64,000 nt of DNA from Aricia agestis (GCF_905147365.1 NC_056410.1:8953501-9017500), one strand, 5' to 3'. Numbered from the stretch's first letter, positions 1 through 10,411 are shown. Notes: generated from the sequence alone by a model not told the origin. Numbers and translations are program-made.

Positions 1-366
1 GCTAAAAGGATTAACTTCACAATAACTTTATTAATTAGAAGCAATATTTATCTCGCCTTTGAGGAAATTGCTCTCTTCAATCAAAATACAATTAAATTAA
101 GTACGACAGCAATACAACTTCAAGGTTTACAAAATTAATACAATACAATAAAGTTGTTTACCAATGTAGAGTTTGAGTCGCCTCGAGGTAGCTTCGGTCT
201 TGGAAGTTTTGGCGGACGTAGTACCTACAGAAATGTTCTAAGCCTGTTTTGTCTATTTAAAACGTCATTGAATTTTTTCTATACGAAAAAGGAAATATAA
301 TTATTAATCCCGCAACTCCGTTGAGCCACTCCGGGACGGGTCGCTAGTTTTATATATATATATATA
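1..366. other. AT-rich flank with a Helitron-end-like scrap
   Basis: No gene is seen. Bases 309-327 read CCGCAACTCCGTTG, resembling the reverse complement of the short Helitron 3' end seen at 18301-18518, but the rest of that end is not preserved. A short (TA)n tract (350-366) leads into the composite Helitron. Confidence 0.5.
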
Positions 367-397
367 TCTATACTAATATTATAAATGCGAAAGTATC

Positions 398-398
<1 letters not shown>

Positions 399-436
<38 letters not shown>

Positions 437-437
437 C
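399..437. repeat. (GTCT)n microsatellite of Helitron 5' end
   Basis: Tetranucleotide tract lying about 30 bp inside the element start. The same tract, with different repeat number, sits at the equivalent position in all related copies (1400, 18330, 37680, 39750, 40350, 45565, 50800, 59265). Confidence 0.9.
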
Positions 438-578
438 GCTTTCACGCCAAAACTACTGAACCGATTGCAATGAAATTTTGTACACAGTTACTCTAGAGTC
501 TGAGAAAGGACATAGGCTACATTTTGGTGTGGGAAAATATCTTATTTCCATGAAAATATCGATAAAAATTACTTCGCA

Positions 579-725
579 TTGCGCGTGGCCAGCGCTCATC
601 CCGGGGGTCCTGGGTTCGAGTCCCGCAGGCGGAACAAAAAGTTTTCAATGTTCCTGGGTCTTGGATGTGTATTAAATTAATATTTCAAAAATCTTAAATA
701 TATTTTATGTATAATATTATAAAAA
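579..725 (+). mobile_element. SINE A fragment captured inside the Helitron
   Basis: The stretch contains GGGTTCGAGTCCCGC, a tRNA B-box/T-arm, then GGCGGAACAAAAAGTTTTCA and GGTCTTGGATGTGTATTAA. This matches the middle of SINE A (reverse strand of 2680-2961). The A-box half and the 3' tail are missing. The equivalent fragment lies at 39931-40080 and, inverted, at 50528-50672, so capture preceded amplification of the Helitron. Confidence 0.75.
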
Positions 726-1122
726 ATCCAGAAATATATCGACGCGATGCAATGAACATTTTAGTTCTAATACGATTCAACAGATGGCGCTTTTTTTTAC
801 TTCGTTGTAACATAGAACTAATCATACTTATTAGTTATTATGTTTTTGTTTATAGTTTTTAATACGTTAGAATATTATGTTTAATAATATTATCACTTGC
901 TATAATAATAATCAATCTATCTGATCTTATAGAACTCCTACTGCATTTCTAAGGAGTTCGAGTGTGTTGTGTTGGCCTATATTCCATCCAGAAAATATTT
1001 TTACATTTTAATTCTAATATATGAAAACAGATGGCGCTTTATTTTTTACTTCATTATTATAACAGAACTAATCATACCTACTTTATTATTATACGTTTTT
1101 ATTTTATTGTTTTTATTCATAA

Positions 1123-1364
1123 CTAGCTGTTGCCCGCGACTTCGTCCGCGTGGACTTTAGTTTATAGTGCGCGGTGTCAACAAAATTTGTGTCAAATTTA
1201 AAAACTTTTTAAAACCCTGGTAAGTGGTACCCCTCTTAGGGCCGCGCAGCGCGCTACACCGGAATGGCAGCGCTGAAAGTGCTCGCCTCGCCGCTGCCAT
1301 TCCGGTGTAGCGCGGCCCTTAATTAATCAAAATACCCAAAAACAGCTGTGCAGTGTGCACATAA
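1123..1364 (-). mobile_element. Inverted Helitron 3' terminal arm
   Basis: Starts CTAGCTGTTGCCCGCGACTT, the reverse complement of the element 3' end, and reads through CTGTGCAGTGTGCACATAAT. Apart from the MITE at 1239-1318 it is the reverse complement of 1985-2133. The inner unit therefore has inverted arms of about 150 bp, which ordinary Helitrons lack. Confidence 0.75.
1239..1318. mobile_element. 80-bp palindromic MITE with TTA target duplication
   Basis: Inverted ends GGGCCGCGCAGCGCGCTACA and its near complement enclose a very short centre. Flanks are TTA at 1236-1238 and 1319-1321, as expected for PIF/Harbinger-like elements. It interrupts the inverted Helitron arm, which elsewhere (41510) reads AAGGGGTACCAGGG without it. 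The same insertion is in the inverted copy (49101-49179). Confidence 0.75.
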
Positions 1365-2133
1365 TCTGTACTAATATTATGAATGCGAAAGTATCTCTGT
1401 CTGTCTGTCTGTCTGTCAGTCTCGCTTTCACGCCAAACGCCAAAACTACCGAACCGATTGTAATGAAATTTTGTATACTGATAGTCTAAAGCCTGAGAAA
1501 GGACACAGGCTACTTTTTTACTGGAAAAAAGGGTTGTAAGGGTCGTAAATTTGTTCAAAAAATTCATAATGGCGTTCATATGGCGCCGTGCGTCTTCTAC
1601 ATGGCGCTGACGCTTGCTCAAAAGTCTTTCTATAAGAGGTGGTATCATCTTACATTTAAGTCTCGATTTTTTTCGATTGTTATATCTATTCTACGGTATT
1701 AAATAACTCAGTACTTTATCTGTGCAGGCAGTGACGTAACCTTAAGACCAAATTTCACCAACGACTGTTAAAGTTAATGCTCGAATTAGTATCACGTTAG
1801 CTGTTTCGTTTTTCATATGAATGAAAGAGAAGACAGGATATTTTAACAAGCTGTTAACACTAACAGACGTTGGTGAAATTGGGGCTAAACCTATCAATGA
1901 TAAATAGTTTATGGGTAAAGTTGTGTAATTGGGGGGCTAAATAAGCTTTAAAATTTGGCATAATATATAAAGTTTAACATACAAAAATGAAGTACTTATT
2001 GTTTGCACACTGCACAGCTGTATTGATTTAAGGGGTACCAGGGTTTTTTTATAAAAGCTTTTGACACCAATTTTGTTGACATCGCGCGCTATAAACTGAA
2101 GTCCACGCGGACGAAGTCGCGGGCAACAGCTAG
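1365..2133 (+). mobile_element. Inner Helitron unit
   Basis: Second TCTGTACTAATATTATGAAT start, second (GTCT)n tract and the shared CTAG 3' end, again after an A. It may be a Helitron inserted within another, or the original element to which the 367-1364 segment was added upstream. Contains a MITE at 1742-1889. Confidence 0.7.
1742..1889. mobile_element. MITE captured in Helitron
   Basis: Inverted ends CCAAATTTCACCAACGACTG and, at the right, the complement of CCCCAATTTCACCAACGTCT. TTA/TAA-like triplets flank it. Present at the same place in the inverted copy (about 48534-48688). Probably PIF/Harbinger-like by target, but no transposase is present. Confidence 0.6.
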
Positions 2134-2157
2134 TATATATATATATATATATATATA
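2134..2157. repeat. (TA)n microsatellite
   Basis: Simple TA tract directly after the Helitron 3' CTAG; a second short AT stretch bridges to the next Helitron at 2174. Confidence 0.95.
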
Positions 2158-2173
2158 ACCTATATATAACCTA

Positions 2174-2373
2174 CTAGTTGATGCCCGCAACTTCGTTGCG
2201 CCGAAATTCGTCAATTGCGCGGGGACCATACATTTTTCAGGAATAAAAAGTATCATGTCCTTTCCCGAGAGACAAAGTATCTCCATACGAAATTTCAGTA
2301 AAATCGGTTCAGCGGTTTGGGCGTGAAAAGGTAACAGACAGACACACTTTCGTATTTATAATATTGGTATGGA
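2174..2373 (-). mobile_element. Short Helitron (family B), 200 bp
   Basis: On the minus strand it runs from TCCATACCAATATTATAAAT through a short GTCT tract, then TTTCACGCCCAAACCGCTGA and GGCGCAACGAAGTTGCGGGC, ending CTAG. The near-palindromic GCAACGAAGTTGC before CTAG is the expected Helitron 3' hairpin. Same family as 18301-18518 and 37649-37862. Confidence 0.85.
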
Positions 2374-2679
2374 TTAATTATTTATTATTATTCACCCATA
2401 GCGTAGGCTGCGCCTAGTTTGGGGGACTCAAAAAAAGTTGTAATTATTTATGACAACAAAGATTTGGTATATACTTTACTTCTTTTGTCACTGAAGTAGT
2501 CTGTTGATAATATCTGAGTGAAATTATGTCACTGTTAACTTTATACCTACCAATAGCATAATATGAAAATAATCAGTCGTCGGTAAAAAGCACAGATTTT
2601 AGAAGTAAAAAAAGACTGGTTATTTTCATAACAAACTGTTCAATTCTGTTAAAGAAGATTAATTTGTCCATTTATCAAT
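2374..2679. other. No recognisable feature
   Basis: AT-rich sequence between a Helitron and SINE A. No ORF or repeat recognised. Confidence 0.5.
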
Positions 2680-2961
2680 ATTAATAATAATAATATCTAT
2701 GGACGCTTCACACCACGTCAGTCTGGCCCCGTGCTAAGTACCTAAAGGACTTGTGTTACAGGTACCAAACAACGGAAATATATTTAATACTTTTATACCA
2801 TACATATATTTAAGATTTTTATTATATCATACACATATTTAATAGGTACACATCCAGACCCGGGAACATTGAAAACTTTTTGTTCCGTCGGCGGGATTCG
2901 AACCCGCGACCCGCGGCTTGAGCTACCAACGCGCTCACCACTGAGCCACAGAGGTCGTCAA
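2680..2961 (-). mobile_element. tRNA-derived SINE A, near full length
   Basis: On the minus strand: A-box TGGCTCAGTGGTGAGCGCG, B-box GGGTTCGAATCCCGCC with a closed T-stem, then a tRNA-unrelated body (GTTTTCAATGTTCCCGGGTC ... GCCAGACTGACGTGGTGTGA) and an (ATT)n tail at 2680-2700. Internal pol III boxes plus a simple-repeat tail identify a SINE. Other copies: 27716-27911 and 59966-60267. Confidence 0.88.
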
Positions 2962-3328
2962 TATTTGTATAGCATAATATATTTTCGCTGAATAATTATT
3001 ATTTCATACCTTTTTTGTTAAAAATTAAATTGATTTTTTTCACAAATTATGATAGAGTTTCATCATAAAATTCTTAATTTTATTTTCGTAATATTGAGGT
3101 CGATTTCGGTGTTTGTTTAATTAAACGTAACAATTTCCGAGTCGAACGACGTGAATGAAAGAATTTGGCTGTTAATTGGTCGGCTGTAATGAAATTCTGC
3201 CAATTTCCAATACTACGTTTCATAAGGCGCAGGTGACGTCAGAGATTAAGCCGGTGACACACTAGTCAGATGCAACTAGTCTTTTCTCTCATTGAAAATT
3301 AACTGATGAAGGCTATAAGACTCGATTT
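2962..3328. other. No recognisable feature
   Basis: Unique-looking AT-rich DNA between SINE A and an inverted-repeat element; no coding signal seen. Confidence 0.45.
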
Positions 3329-3742
3329 ATATGCGTCCGCGTGAATGAGCGGTTTGGCCGCTACACCTCGAAATCAATATTGAGAACAAGCAATAGGCAT
3401 GATGACAATTTTTTTTCCTTATTGGTAATTGAAAGACCATTCAAACAGAAACATCGGTGAAAAAATGCAAACAAAAGTTGCTTTAAATTACATAAATAAT
3501 CCAATGGTAATTTAATTGAAAAAAAAATCGAATTAATATCCAACTTTGAAGGCGCATAACAAAAAAAATACATATGCTATCAAGCTGAAATTTTGGAAAC
3601 GCTTATTTTTTACCGTTATTTATTTGTTTTATTAACAAAATTCGCTAATCTTTGACCTTGTCATCATCCTTGTTGTATGTAACAATTTACATAATATTTA
3701 CTCGCGATGTAGCGCTAAGCCGCTAGTTCAAGTGGACGCATA
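3329..3742. mobile_element. Inverted-repeat element (MITE-like), ~415 bp
   Basis: Left arm TATGCGTCCGCGTGAATGAG continues to GGCCGCTACACC. The right arm is its diverged complement, ending AAGTGGACGCATA at 3742. The interior is AT-rich with no transposase. Class uncertain; no clear target duplication. Confidence 0.5.
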
Positions 3743-4174
3743 AAAATAAAGCCTTTAAAAAACTAGTTCATACTAAAATTCATACCACTTTATTGCTGTG
3801 GGATGGATCAAATTGATCCGTCGCAACTCGCATAATATGAGTTGCCCTTACACAATCACTGAGTAGTCTCAATATCGACAAACCATAGGATGGTGTACGT
3901 ATTTTAAAAATTAACTATCGTATTTAGAGTTAAGTATGATTAATATAACCAGAGGGTGAATAATATAAGAGAGATTCAATATTTTTGGATTCGCAGGGGA
4001 AACATGGAGCGCGAGCAAAATATAACAATAGACATGTACCTAAATGATTTAAGCCATATTAATTATCCGAAACACATCAGTGATTTACCACCGATAATAA
4101 AATAACAGACCACGCTTTTGCTACATTACTGCACTAACACATGCTCGGCCGCAACAGTCAATCAGAGCGCATGT
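3743..4174. other. No recognisable feature
   Basis: AT-rich sequence without ORF, repeat or RNA signal that I can identify. Confidence 0.45.
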
Positions 4175-4860
4175 TTTTTAGGGTTCCGTAGCTAAATGGC
4201 AAAAAACGGAACCCTTATATCTATAAGTCCGTATGTGACATACGGACGGACAGACAGACAAACATGACAAATCTTTGTCATGTCTGTCTGTCTGTCCGTC
4301 CGTATGTCACAGCCACTTTTCTCCGAAACTATAAGAAGTATACTATTGAAACTTGGTAAGTAGATGTAGTCTGTGAACCGCATTAAGATTTTGATACAAA
4401 AATGGAAAAATTATTAAAAATTTTAGGGGTCCAATAGGTACAACTGATCCATCTATCTTGAAGATAGGTCTTCAAATATCATATTGAGGTTTCTGACATG
4501 ATTTTTTTCTAACTGAATAATTTACGAGAGAGACTCTTCCAAAGTGGTAAAATGTGTGCAACAGGGAGGCCTCTAACCTTAGAAGTTAGAGGCCCTCTAA
4601 CTTCTAAAGTAGGGGCATGATAAGTCTAAAAAAATTTATGATGTACATTACTATAAAACTACCAACGAAAACTGGTTTGAACGAGATCTAACAAGTAGTT
4701 CTTTTTATACGTCATAAATAGTAAACCTTAATTTAACTTTTATTAAATCAACATAAATATAAAAATATATCAAAAGCCTTTTAATTTCATAAAAATAATT
4801 CTTATTACTGCTGTGGAACCCTTCATGGGCGAGTCTTACTAGCACTTGGCCGGCTTTTTA
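4175..4860 (-). mobile_element. GTTCCG-family dispersed repeat, near full length
   Basis: One end reads TTTTTAGGGTTCCGTAGC, the other (minus strand) AAAAAGCCGGCCAAGTGC followed by a degenerate GACTCGCCCATGAAGGGTTC. The same end pair recurs at 8605, 9968, 14010, 26535, 45789 and 51331. It contains a GTCT-type tract folded into a long hairpin. Abundant in lepidopteran DNA; I cannot assign it to a transposon class. Confidence 0.7.
4235..4310. repeat. Near-perfect 37-bp palindrome
   Basis: Arms 4235-4271 and 4274-4310 are complementary except for one base, with a 2-base centre. It arises in the subterminal ACAGACAGAC tract of the GTTCCG-family element. Confidence 0.9.
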
Positions 4861-4983
4861 AGTATTACGTTAATGACACGAAAAATAGTCAAAAGAAGCT
4901 GGTCTTATAAGAATTTATGTACTCGATATTTTGATTTCTATTCTACAAATTCTATCTACAAATTCCAAGCTGCTCGACTGCTT

Positions 4984-5400
4984 CATAAGGCCATCCCCCG
5001 AGCAAACGATCTTGACCATACATTTGACGCGTTGCCGAGATCGCACAGAAATCCATTTTTTTTTTACTTCACTTAGTTCAAAATTGATTTAAAATAATTC
5101 AAACGGGGAATATTTATATTTAATGAAATCATCTATCTACTGCCGTGTGTTTCAAACAATCGTAATACTAGGAAGATGCTGAAAGTATGCTTGAATTTTA
5201 ATAAATTGGTATTACTTTGGAAGCTGATATCATGAGTATAATAAGCAAAAATAGCAAATTAATAACGGGAAAGGAATGTTGATATGCTGAAGATTTATTG
5301 CTGTATTTTTATTATAACTTTGTAGCTTTCAAATTATGAGTTTATAAGGTTCTAAATACCTTAATCTCCGTAAGGGGAGCGCCTTAACATAGGTAAGGCC
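4984..5400 (+). repeat. Dispersed repeat U
   Basis: Starts TAAGGCCATCCCCCGAGCAA, includes ACATTTGACGCGTTGCCGAG and AATGTTGATATGCTGAAGAT. The same sequence appears inverted at 15459-15890 and, cut by the window edge, at 63821-64000. No coding capacity or clear terminal structure; class unknown. Confidence 0.65.
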
Positions 5401-5672
5401 ATTCTTTTATTTTCAAATCAGCAACTCAAATATCCAAGACTCTCAAGTATGTTAGATGAGCTGGATATTAATCTTACAGTTGCAATATTACTTCAGTTTC
5501 GCAGTCCTTCACGATTTCTTAGAAAGTCTTACTGAGTTTTGCCCTCTTGTTCTCCAGTTATATCTTGGAAGCCTCATATTGAATTTTCAATGTCGGTTAT
5601 TTATATGGACAAAGAATTTCTTATCTTAGTTTTTTTCTAACGGCCGATTTACATATTACTCCAATTCTGTGT
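5401..5672. other. No recognisable feature
   Basis: Sequence between repeat U and an LTR fragment; nothing supported. Confidence 0.4.
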
Positions 5673-5777
5673 TCTAATTCAGCGCAGGATCGCCACTGGG
5701 ATAATATAAAAGGGTACTGGAGTCTGGAATACACAGAATTGCATTGCTTGTCGAAGTTTCGGAGAACGGCAACATAA

Positions 5778-5977
5778 TCTTATCTTATATCTTTAAACGA
5801 GCAGTTCTTGTGTATATATAAATATATAATTGGAATCTCGGAATCGGCTCCAACGATTTTCATGAAATTTAGTAGGTATATAGGGGGTTTCGGGGGCGAT
5901 AAATCGATCTAGCTAGGAATAATTTCTAGAAAATGTCATTTTATCGAATACCGAGCAAAGCTCGGTCAATTAGCTAG
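5778..5977 (+). mobile_element. Helitron family C, 200 bp
   Basis: Begins TCTTATCTTATATCTTTAAA after A, contains a short TA tract, AATCTCGGAATCGGCTCCAA and GGGGGCGATAAATCGATC. It ends with the hairpin ACCGAGCAAAGCTCGGT and CTAG before T. Related copies: 17044-17335 and 54657-54686 (both minus). Confidence 0.85.
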
Positions 5978-5990
5978 TATTATTATTATA

Positions 5991-6219
5991 CAGTACATAA
6001 ATAAGACCGTCAAAATGAACAACTTTTTCTATGAGAGCAATGCTGGGAACTCAAAAAACTGCCGTCTTCACACCCATACGGATGCTCAGATTGACAATTT
6101 GTATAGGTATGAAGACGGATTTTTTTGAGTTCCCAGCATTGTTCGCATAGAAAAAGTTGTTCATTTTGACGGGCTCATTTGATGATTTCAAGGATAACCG
6201 CGTTTACACTAACATCTTG
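5991..6219. mobile_element. Palindromic TA-flanked MITE (family I), left arm truncated
   Basis: A long foldback: AAATGAACAACTTTTTCTAT and its complement flank a short loop. The right outer arm ends GTTTACACTAACATCTTG then TA. The left outer arm is reduced to CAGTACATAAATAA. Full copy at 21257-21516. TA target and CAGTGTG-type ends suggest Tc1/mariner relatives. Confidence 0.75.
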
Positions 6220-6350
6220 TATACAACTTCTGAAATGACGTCCGCGTCAGTGGGCTTCGGCCTGACCTACCATGGTATCTTGCTCGGTCGGAAGATCTGC
6301 CTTTTCCGCCACGACTCATGTCGTTACATTGGTGACCTCGACGACGTGAC

Positions 6351-7606
6351 GAATAAAACGGAATTAAATAGGTGCCGTGCGCGTTTTTCTAAATTAATCG
6401 GGCTATTATGTATTTTTAAAATAAAAAATAAAACTTTTAAATGAAAATTACAACTGATTGCAATATTAAGCAGCCTATTCATTCACATTCACATCGTTTA
6501 AAATGCCTTTAAAATGTAAACCTGCCATAATACCCAGTTCGAAAACTAAAACAATTGTCAGTTTCAGAAAGATTGTAGATCAAAAACTTAAATTAGTCTT
6601 AAGTTAAAATTACCTACGATGCTTTAAACATGGGGCCGATAGGTTACATGACAGCTGTTAATGTCAGAACAAAAGCATTAATATTATAATTAATTCAAGT
6701 CCTTTGAGATAATTAATTAATCCAGATGTCGATTAAACATGTCGATTAAAATAGCCGAACAAAACCGATGATCCACGAAGAACGTAGACTTAGTACTAGT
6801 GCAATACGTAGTTAATGTTCTTAATTAATAAAATAATTAAACTGTCTGTGTCAGTGTCCTGTCGGCCCACCCTGCCCCGGGGCAGTACAGATGCCGAAAA
6901 TTATATAATTCTATGACAGTATACTTAATGGTAATAAAATCCGATCTCTATTAACTGCAAACTATACATAATATTAAAATATATTATATAAATTGATATC
7001 CGTTGACTGTTCTCTATATTATTAGGATTATACAAAATTAATACATACCATATCAATTAATGTATAGGTGATACTAGATACTGCAGTTGCTACCCGTCCT
7101 GCCTAATTTTTACGAACTATTTAGTAATCTGTGCTTTTATGTTAGACAAGACAATAATAAAACATGAAAAACCAATATAATATTATTTTAGTTTCTAAGT
7201 TAATATTATATTTTTAAGTACTGCAACCGCGAATAGTGAAATTACAAAGTAAGAGAAAAATCTTAAGTTTTCCGAATTCAATTATCATTATTTGCCGCTT
7301 TTAAAACGAACCGTAGAAACTGAAATAATATATTGTATAGCCTGCTTAAGATTGCAATCAGTTGTAACAATAAACTGAGCGCAGTGTACAGAGAGTTTCA
7401 ATTAAATTAATATGTAGATAGCGTCCGCCTTTGATCTGTTCGTTTACCTTATCAACGATATAGTAGACTATTATTCAACTCAAGTTTCTTCTCTGCGTCA
7501 GAGAAGCAATATAATAATAAATAATGCAATATAATAAATTGTAGAAAAAATTTAAGTCAAATATAAATTGAATCTTAAAAGAGAATGTTTTTAAATGTAT
7601 GGAGTC
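6351..7606. other. No recognisable feature
   Basis: About 1.25 kb of AT-rich DNA downstream of the LTR relic. No long ORF, no TE coding and no structured RNA recognised. Confidence 0.45.
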
Positions 7607-8198
7607 TGGTCCAAATTTCCACCACTAACGAGACCTACATAGTAAAAATGTCTACTGAATACTGAGCCATTATAACCAGACCGCAATCGAAAATACCCTG
7701 TTGTGGTGTAGGTGTAGTGAAAGTTGTGGCTGAATGAAAAGTCGTGTTTTTTACCATTTTGTATGAAAAATATTGTAGATGTAATAAAAATGTATTGAGT
7801 TTGGAGCAAATGTCCACAACCAATAACACTTACGTAATGGTCTGCTAAATACGGAATCATTATTAATGAACCACAACCAAAAATATCCTGTTAGAAAAAA
7901 GTTATGACGGAATGAAAAAGTTTTCTACCATTTTAATACCTAAAATAGTATGTATATGATTCATTGCACTTTTTAACTACTTAATCTATGTTATGTGATG
8001 TCGCTTGGTATTTCATATTAGGTTTTTACTGAAATAGATGAATATCAATATTAATATTTTCACTCAAAAAAATATTTTTCATATGGTCAAAACTTTTTAC
8101 TGACAGCTTATTTTTAATTTTTCTCATAATGAAAGTTACTCTATATTTAATAGACAATAAGTCAATATGGGTCTCGTTGGTGGTGGAAATTTGGACCA
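7607..8198. mobile_element. Terminal-inverted-repeat element with internal duplication
   Basis: Left end TGGTCCAAATTTCCACCACT... is complementary to the right end ...GGTGGTGGAAATTTGGACCA, with about 30 bp per arm. Inside, 7597-7778 and 7791-7960 are diverged tandem versions of one ~190-bp sequence (shared GTATNGAGTNTGG, CCATTTT and GAATGAAAA landmarks). No transposase or clear target duplication. Confidence 0.6.
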
Positions 8199-8604
8199 CT
8201 TTAATCATTCTCCTTTGAAAAAATTAGAACCATAATATTTAATGTATCGTATCTTATTATATCTGGGAGCACGGCAGTGCTCCAGCCAAGCTTTTTAGCA
8301 AAGGCACGGCCGTACCATACTTTTCTCGACGCGGTTCGCGGCTTTTTCACACCCCCTTTATCTTCGATGTTAACAAAGCTAGGGATTTAGAATTTCGGTG
8401 ACTAGGAGCAAGTATTAAAACTAGCTTAACCTCCAAATTACATAATATTTCAATAAATAGTTTAATAGTTACGGATGATCAAAATTACTACATTTTGTCA
8501 CTCACTGACTGAGAGATCATCAAAATTCTAAGGTACTTCTAGCAGACTTAGAAACTTGAAATTTGGCAATAAGGTAGGTCGTTATCCACAATGAAAGTAA
8601 AATT
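8199..8604. other. No recognisable feature
   Basis: AT-rich with a short GC-richer stretch around 8270-8345; no supported feature. Confidence 0.4.
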
Positions 8605-9038
8605 ATGAAACTGGCCAAGTGCGAGTCAGACTGGCGTACAGGGTTCCGTACTGTAAATTTGTATGGGTTGAATTGAATCACAAGTTTATGTATTTTTTAT
8701 TACCTATTATTAAAGTAATTGAAATACAATTAGTATTTTCTGAAATTTTCAAAAAACCTTACTTTTACCATTATGGATATAGAGCAAAAAAGGGCAAAAA
8801 AACGTGTTTGTTGTATGAGACCCCCCATTAATCATTTATTTTATTTTAGTTGGACTATTAGCTTTTATAGCGACAACAATTAAAGTACATAATTTGTACA
8901 AAATTAAAATATCTAGCTATTGCGGTTCTCGAGATCTAGCCTCGTGACACACGGACTGACGACATACAGACAGCGAAGTCTAGACTCATTAGGAATAGGC
9001 TCCCGTTTTTATCCTTTGGGCAAGGAAACCTAAAAACT
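8605..9038 (+). mobile_element. GTTCCG-family repeat
   Basis: Starts AACTGGCCAAGTGCGAGTCA, then AGGGTTCCGTACTGTAAATT. It ends CCGTTTTTATCCTTTGGGCA and AACCTAAAAAC, the family terminal pair. Interior shares AGCGACAAC...TAAAAT and AGCTATTGCGGTTCTCGAG landmarks with 51331-51729. Confidence 0.7.
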
Positions 9039-9967
9039 GAAAAGTATAATATATCTTTATTAAATAAAAGAAAAGATTTTTATGTTTGTGGCTTTGCCAA
9101 TTAAAAATGAGTTTCGACTGTGTTAACAAAGTTAACAATGAAACTATGATAATTAAATTCGATTAAAATATAAATGAAATCAGAACTGCGAATAACGATG
9201 TACACTCCATACTCGCTCGATAGATGGTGTAGCACTCCCTTTATATCGCGCGCGCGGTATCGCTTGTTTGCGGAGTATAATTATTATGGCTAAAAAAAAT
9301 CCGGAATAGGTCGTAATGCTCAATCGAAAGTAACATCGGTGCACGAATAACCTCCTGAAAGTTCAAAAGTTGTTGGGCTATCGTTATAGAATTTGTACTT
9401 TGTAGAAGTACCTACCTGTTATTATCAATTAATTTTACGACCTACAATATATACCTAGAGATAGAGAATGGGTGCTAAGTTAATTCATGAAGCCCTAAGC
9501 GGCCGCATCCGGCCGCGATAACAATAGATAAGCTATTGTGTCTCGTTATTCCATGATCGATGGGCTAACTACAGAAAACTTTTAACGTGACCTGAAAAGA
9601 AAAGAAACCTTAAAAAAAGAAATGAAATCCCACCAAAACATTAAATGTAAATAGGAGCTAAGCATTTATTTCTCTTGTGCTCATTGCCGAGCCACTATAA
9701 TAATTATAAAATCAAGAACACTATTGATAAATTCACTTAATGTTAATTTATATTACAAAATAATTTGAAGGCTTGGCTTGAATGTGATCTGAACTTTTTA
9801 CGATAGATATATTGCATGGCTATGCAATATTTTGCTTGGCTCCTTTCATTTACATTTAATGTTTTGGTGGGATAACATTATTACGAGATGTTGCCCGCAT
9901 TTTAGTTGCTTAAAACTAGTGCAGTAATGTAGGCTGAGTTCAGTTTTTACTCTATACACGTGCTTAA
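9039..9967. other. No recognisable feature
   Basis: Nothing coding. Small GC-rich islands at 9245-9260 (CGCGCGCGCGG) and 9500-9520 (GGCCGCATCCGGCCGC, a short palindrome). Confidence 0.4.
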
Positions 9968-10411
9968 TTAGGGTTCCGTACCCAAAGGTTAAAAACGGGT
10001 CCCTATTACTGAGACTTCGATGTCTGTCCGTCTGTCTGTCTGTCTGTCTGTCTGTCTCCAGACTGTATCTCAAGAATCGCTATAGCTAGCTGCTAGACTT
10101 CTAAAATTTTTACAGATTGTGTATTTCTGTTGCCGGTATAACAACACATTCTAAAAACAAAATAAAATTTATATTTAAGGGAAGTTTAAATATAAATTTT
10201 ATTTTACGTATCAACGTTGGTTGTTGTGGCCTTATTTATATTTTGCTCGTCAACAATAATAGCAACAGCTGCTAGTCACTTGAAATTCTTTATTATATAT
10301 ACTATACTTTTAATTGACAATAAAATTAAAATAAAATAAATATTTAAGGGCTTTTATACGAAAACACAATTTTCGCTCTATAACGACTCGCACTTGACCG
10401 ATTTTTAAAGA
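9968..10411 (-). mobile_element. GTTCCG-family repeat
   Basis: Left end TTAGGGTTCCGTACCCAAAG with GTCTGTCTGTC tract; right end GACTCGCACTTGACCGATTT. Contains a hairpin AAATTTATATTTAA/TTAAATATAAATTT around 10160-10203. Same subfamily as 51331-51729 in opposite orientation. Confidence 0.75.

Larger units (their letters stand above)
367..2133 (+). mobile_element. Composite Helitron-like element, copy 1
   Basis: The element begins with TCTATACTAATATTATAAA after an A and ends with GCGGGCAACAGCTAG before a T. This matches the A|T target and TC...CTAG ends of non-autonomous lepidopteran Helitrons. It has a subterminal (GTCT)n microsatellite and the stretch GAACCGATTGCAATGAAAT. There is no transposase or RepHel coding, so it is non-autonomous. 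Inside are a SINE A fragment, two small MITEs, an inverted second Helitron end (1123-1364) and a second full start-to-end unit (1365-2133). The same composite recurs inverted at 48294-50888 with only a few differences by eye. The Helitron class is strongly supported; the exact named family is inferred. Confidence 0.85.
5673..6350 (+). mobile_element. Interrupted LTR with primer-binding-site remnant
   Basis: A TATA-like ATATAAAAGGGTACTGGAG at about 5705 precedes TTTCGGAGAACGGCAA. The sequence is then broken by a Helitron (5778-5977) and a MITE (5991-6219) and resumes at TATACAACTTCTGAAATGAC. The uninterrupted order is seen at 26971-27040. The U5-like end ...CGTTACA (6328) is followed by TTGGTGACCTCGACGACGTG, close to the complement of the tRNA-Trp 3' end used by CsRn1/Kabuki-type Ty3 elements. 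The LTR start is uncertain. No gag or pol is present. Confidence 0.6.

Noticed and set aside
400..437. Regularly spaced GTCT repeats as a CRISPR-like array
   Set aside because: Plain tetranucleotide microsatellite with no spacers; the host is eukaryotic.
478..675. 65-codon frame conserved at 39830-40027 and 50568-50765
   Set aside because: Conservation reflects three copies of one Helitron; the frame crosses the SINE fragment and has no protein-like features.
2882..2961. Possible tRNA gene (also 28600-28649, 41691-41760, 58495-58560, 60185-60262)
   Set aside because: A and B boxes and T-stem are present, but a SINE body and simple-repeat tail follow and no intact acceptor stem could be paired.
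6157..6444. 95-codon frame
   Set aside because: Spans the end of MITE I, an LTR end and a primer-binding site; no biological unit.
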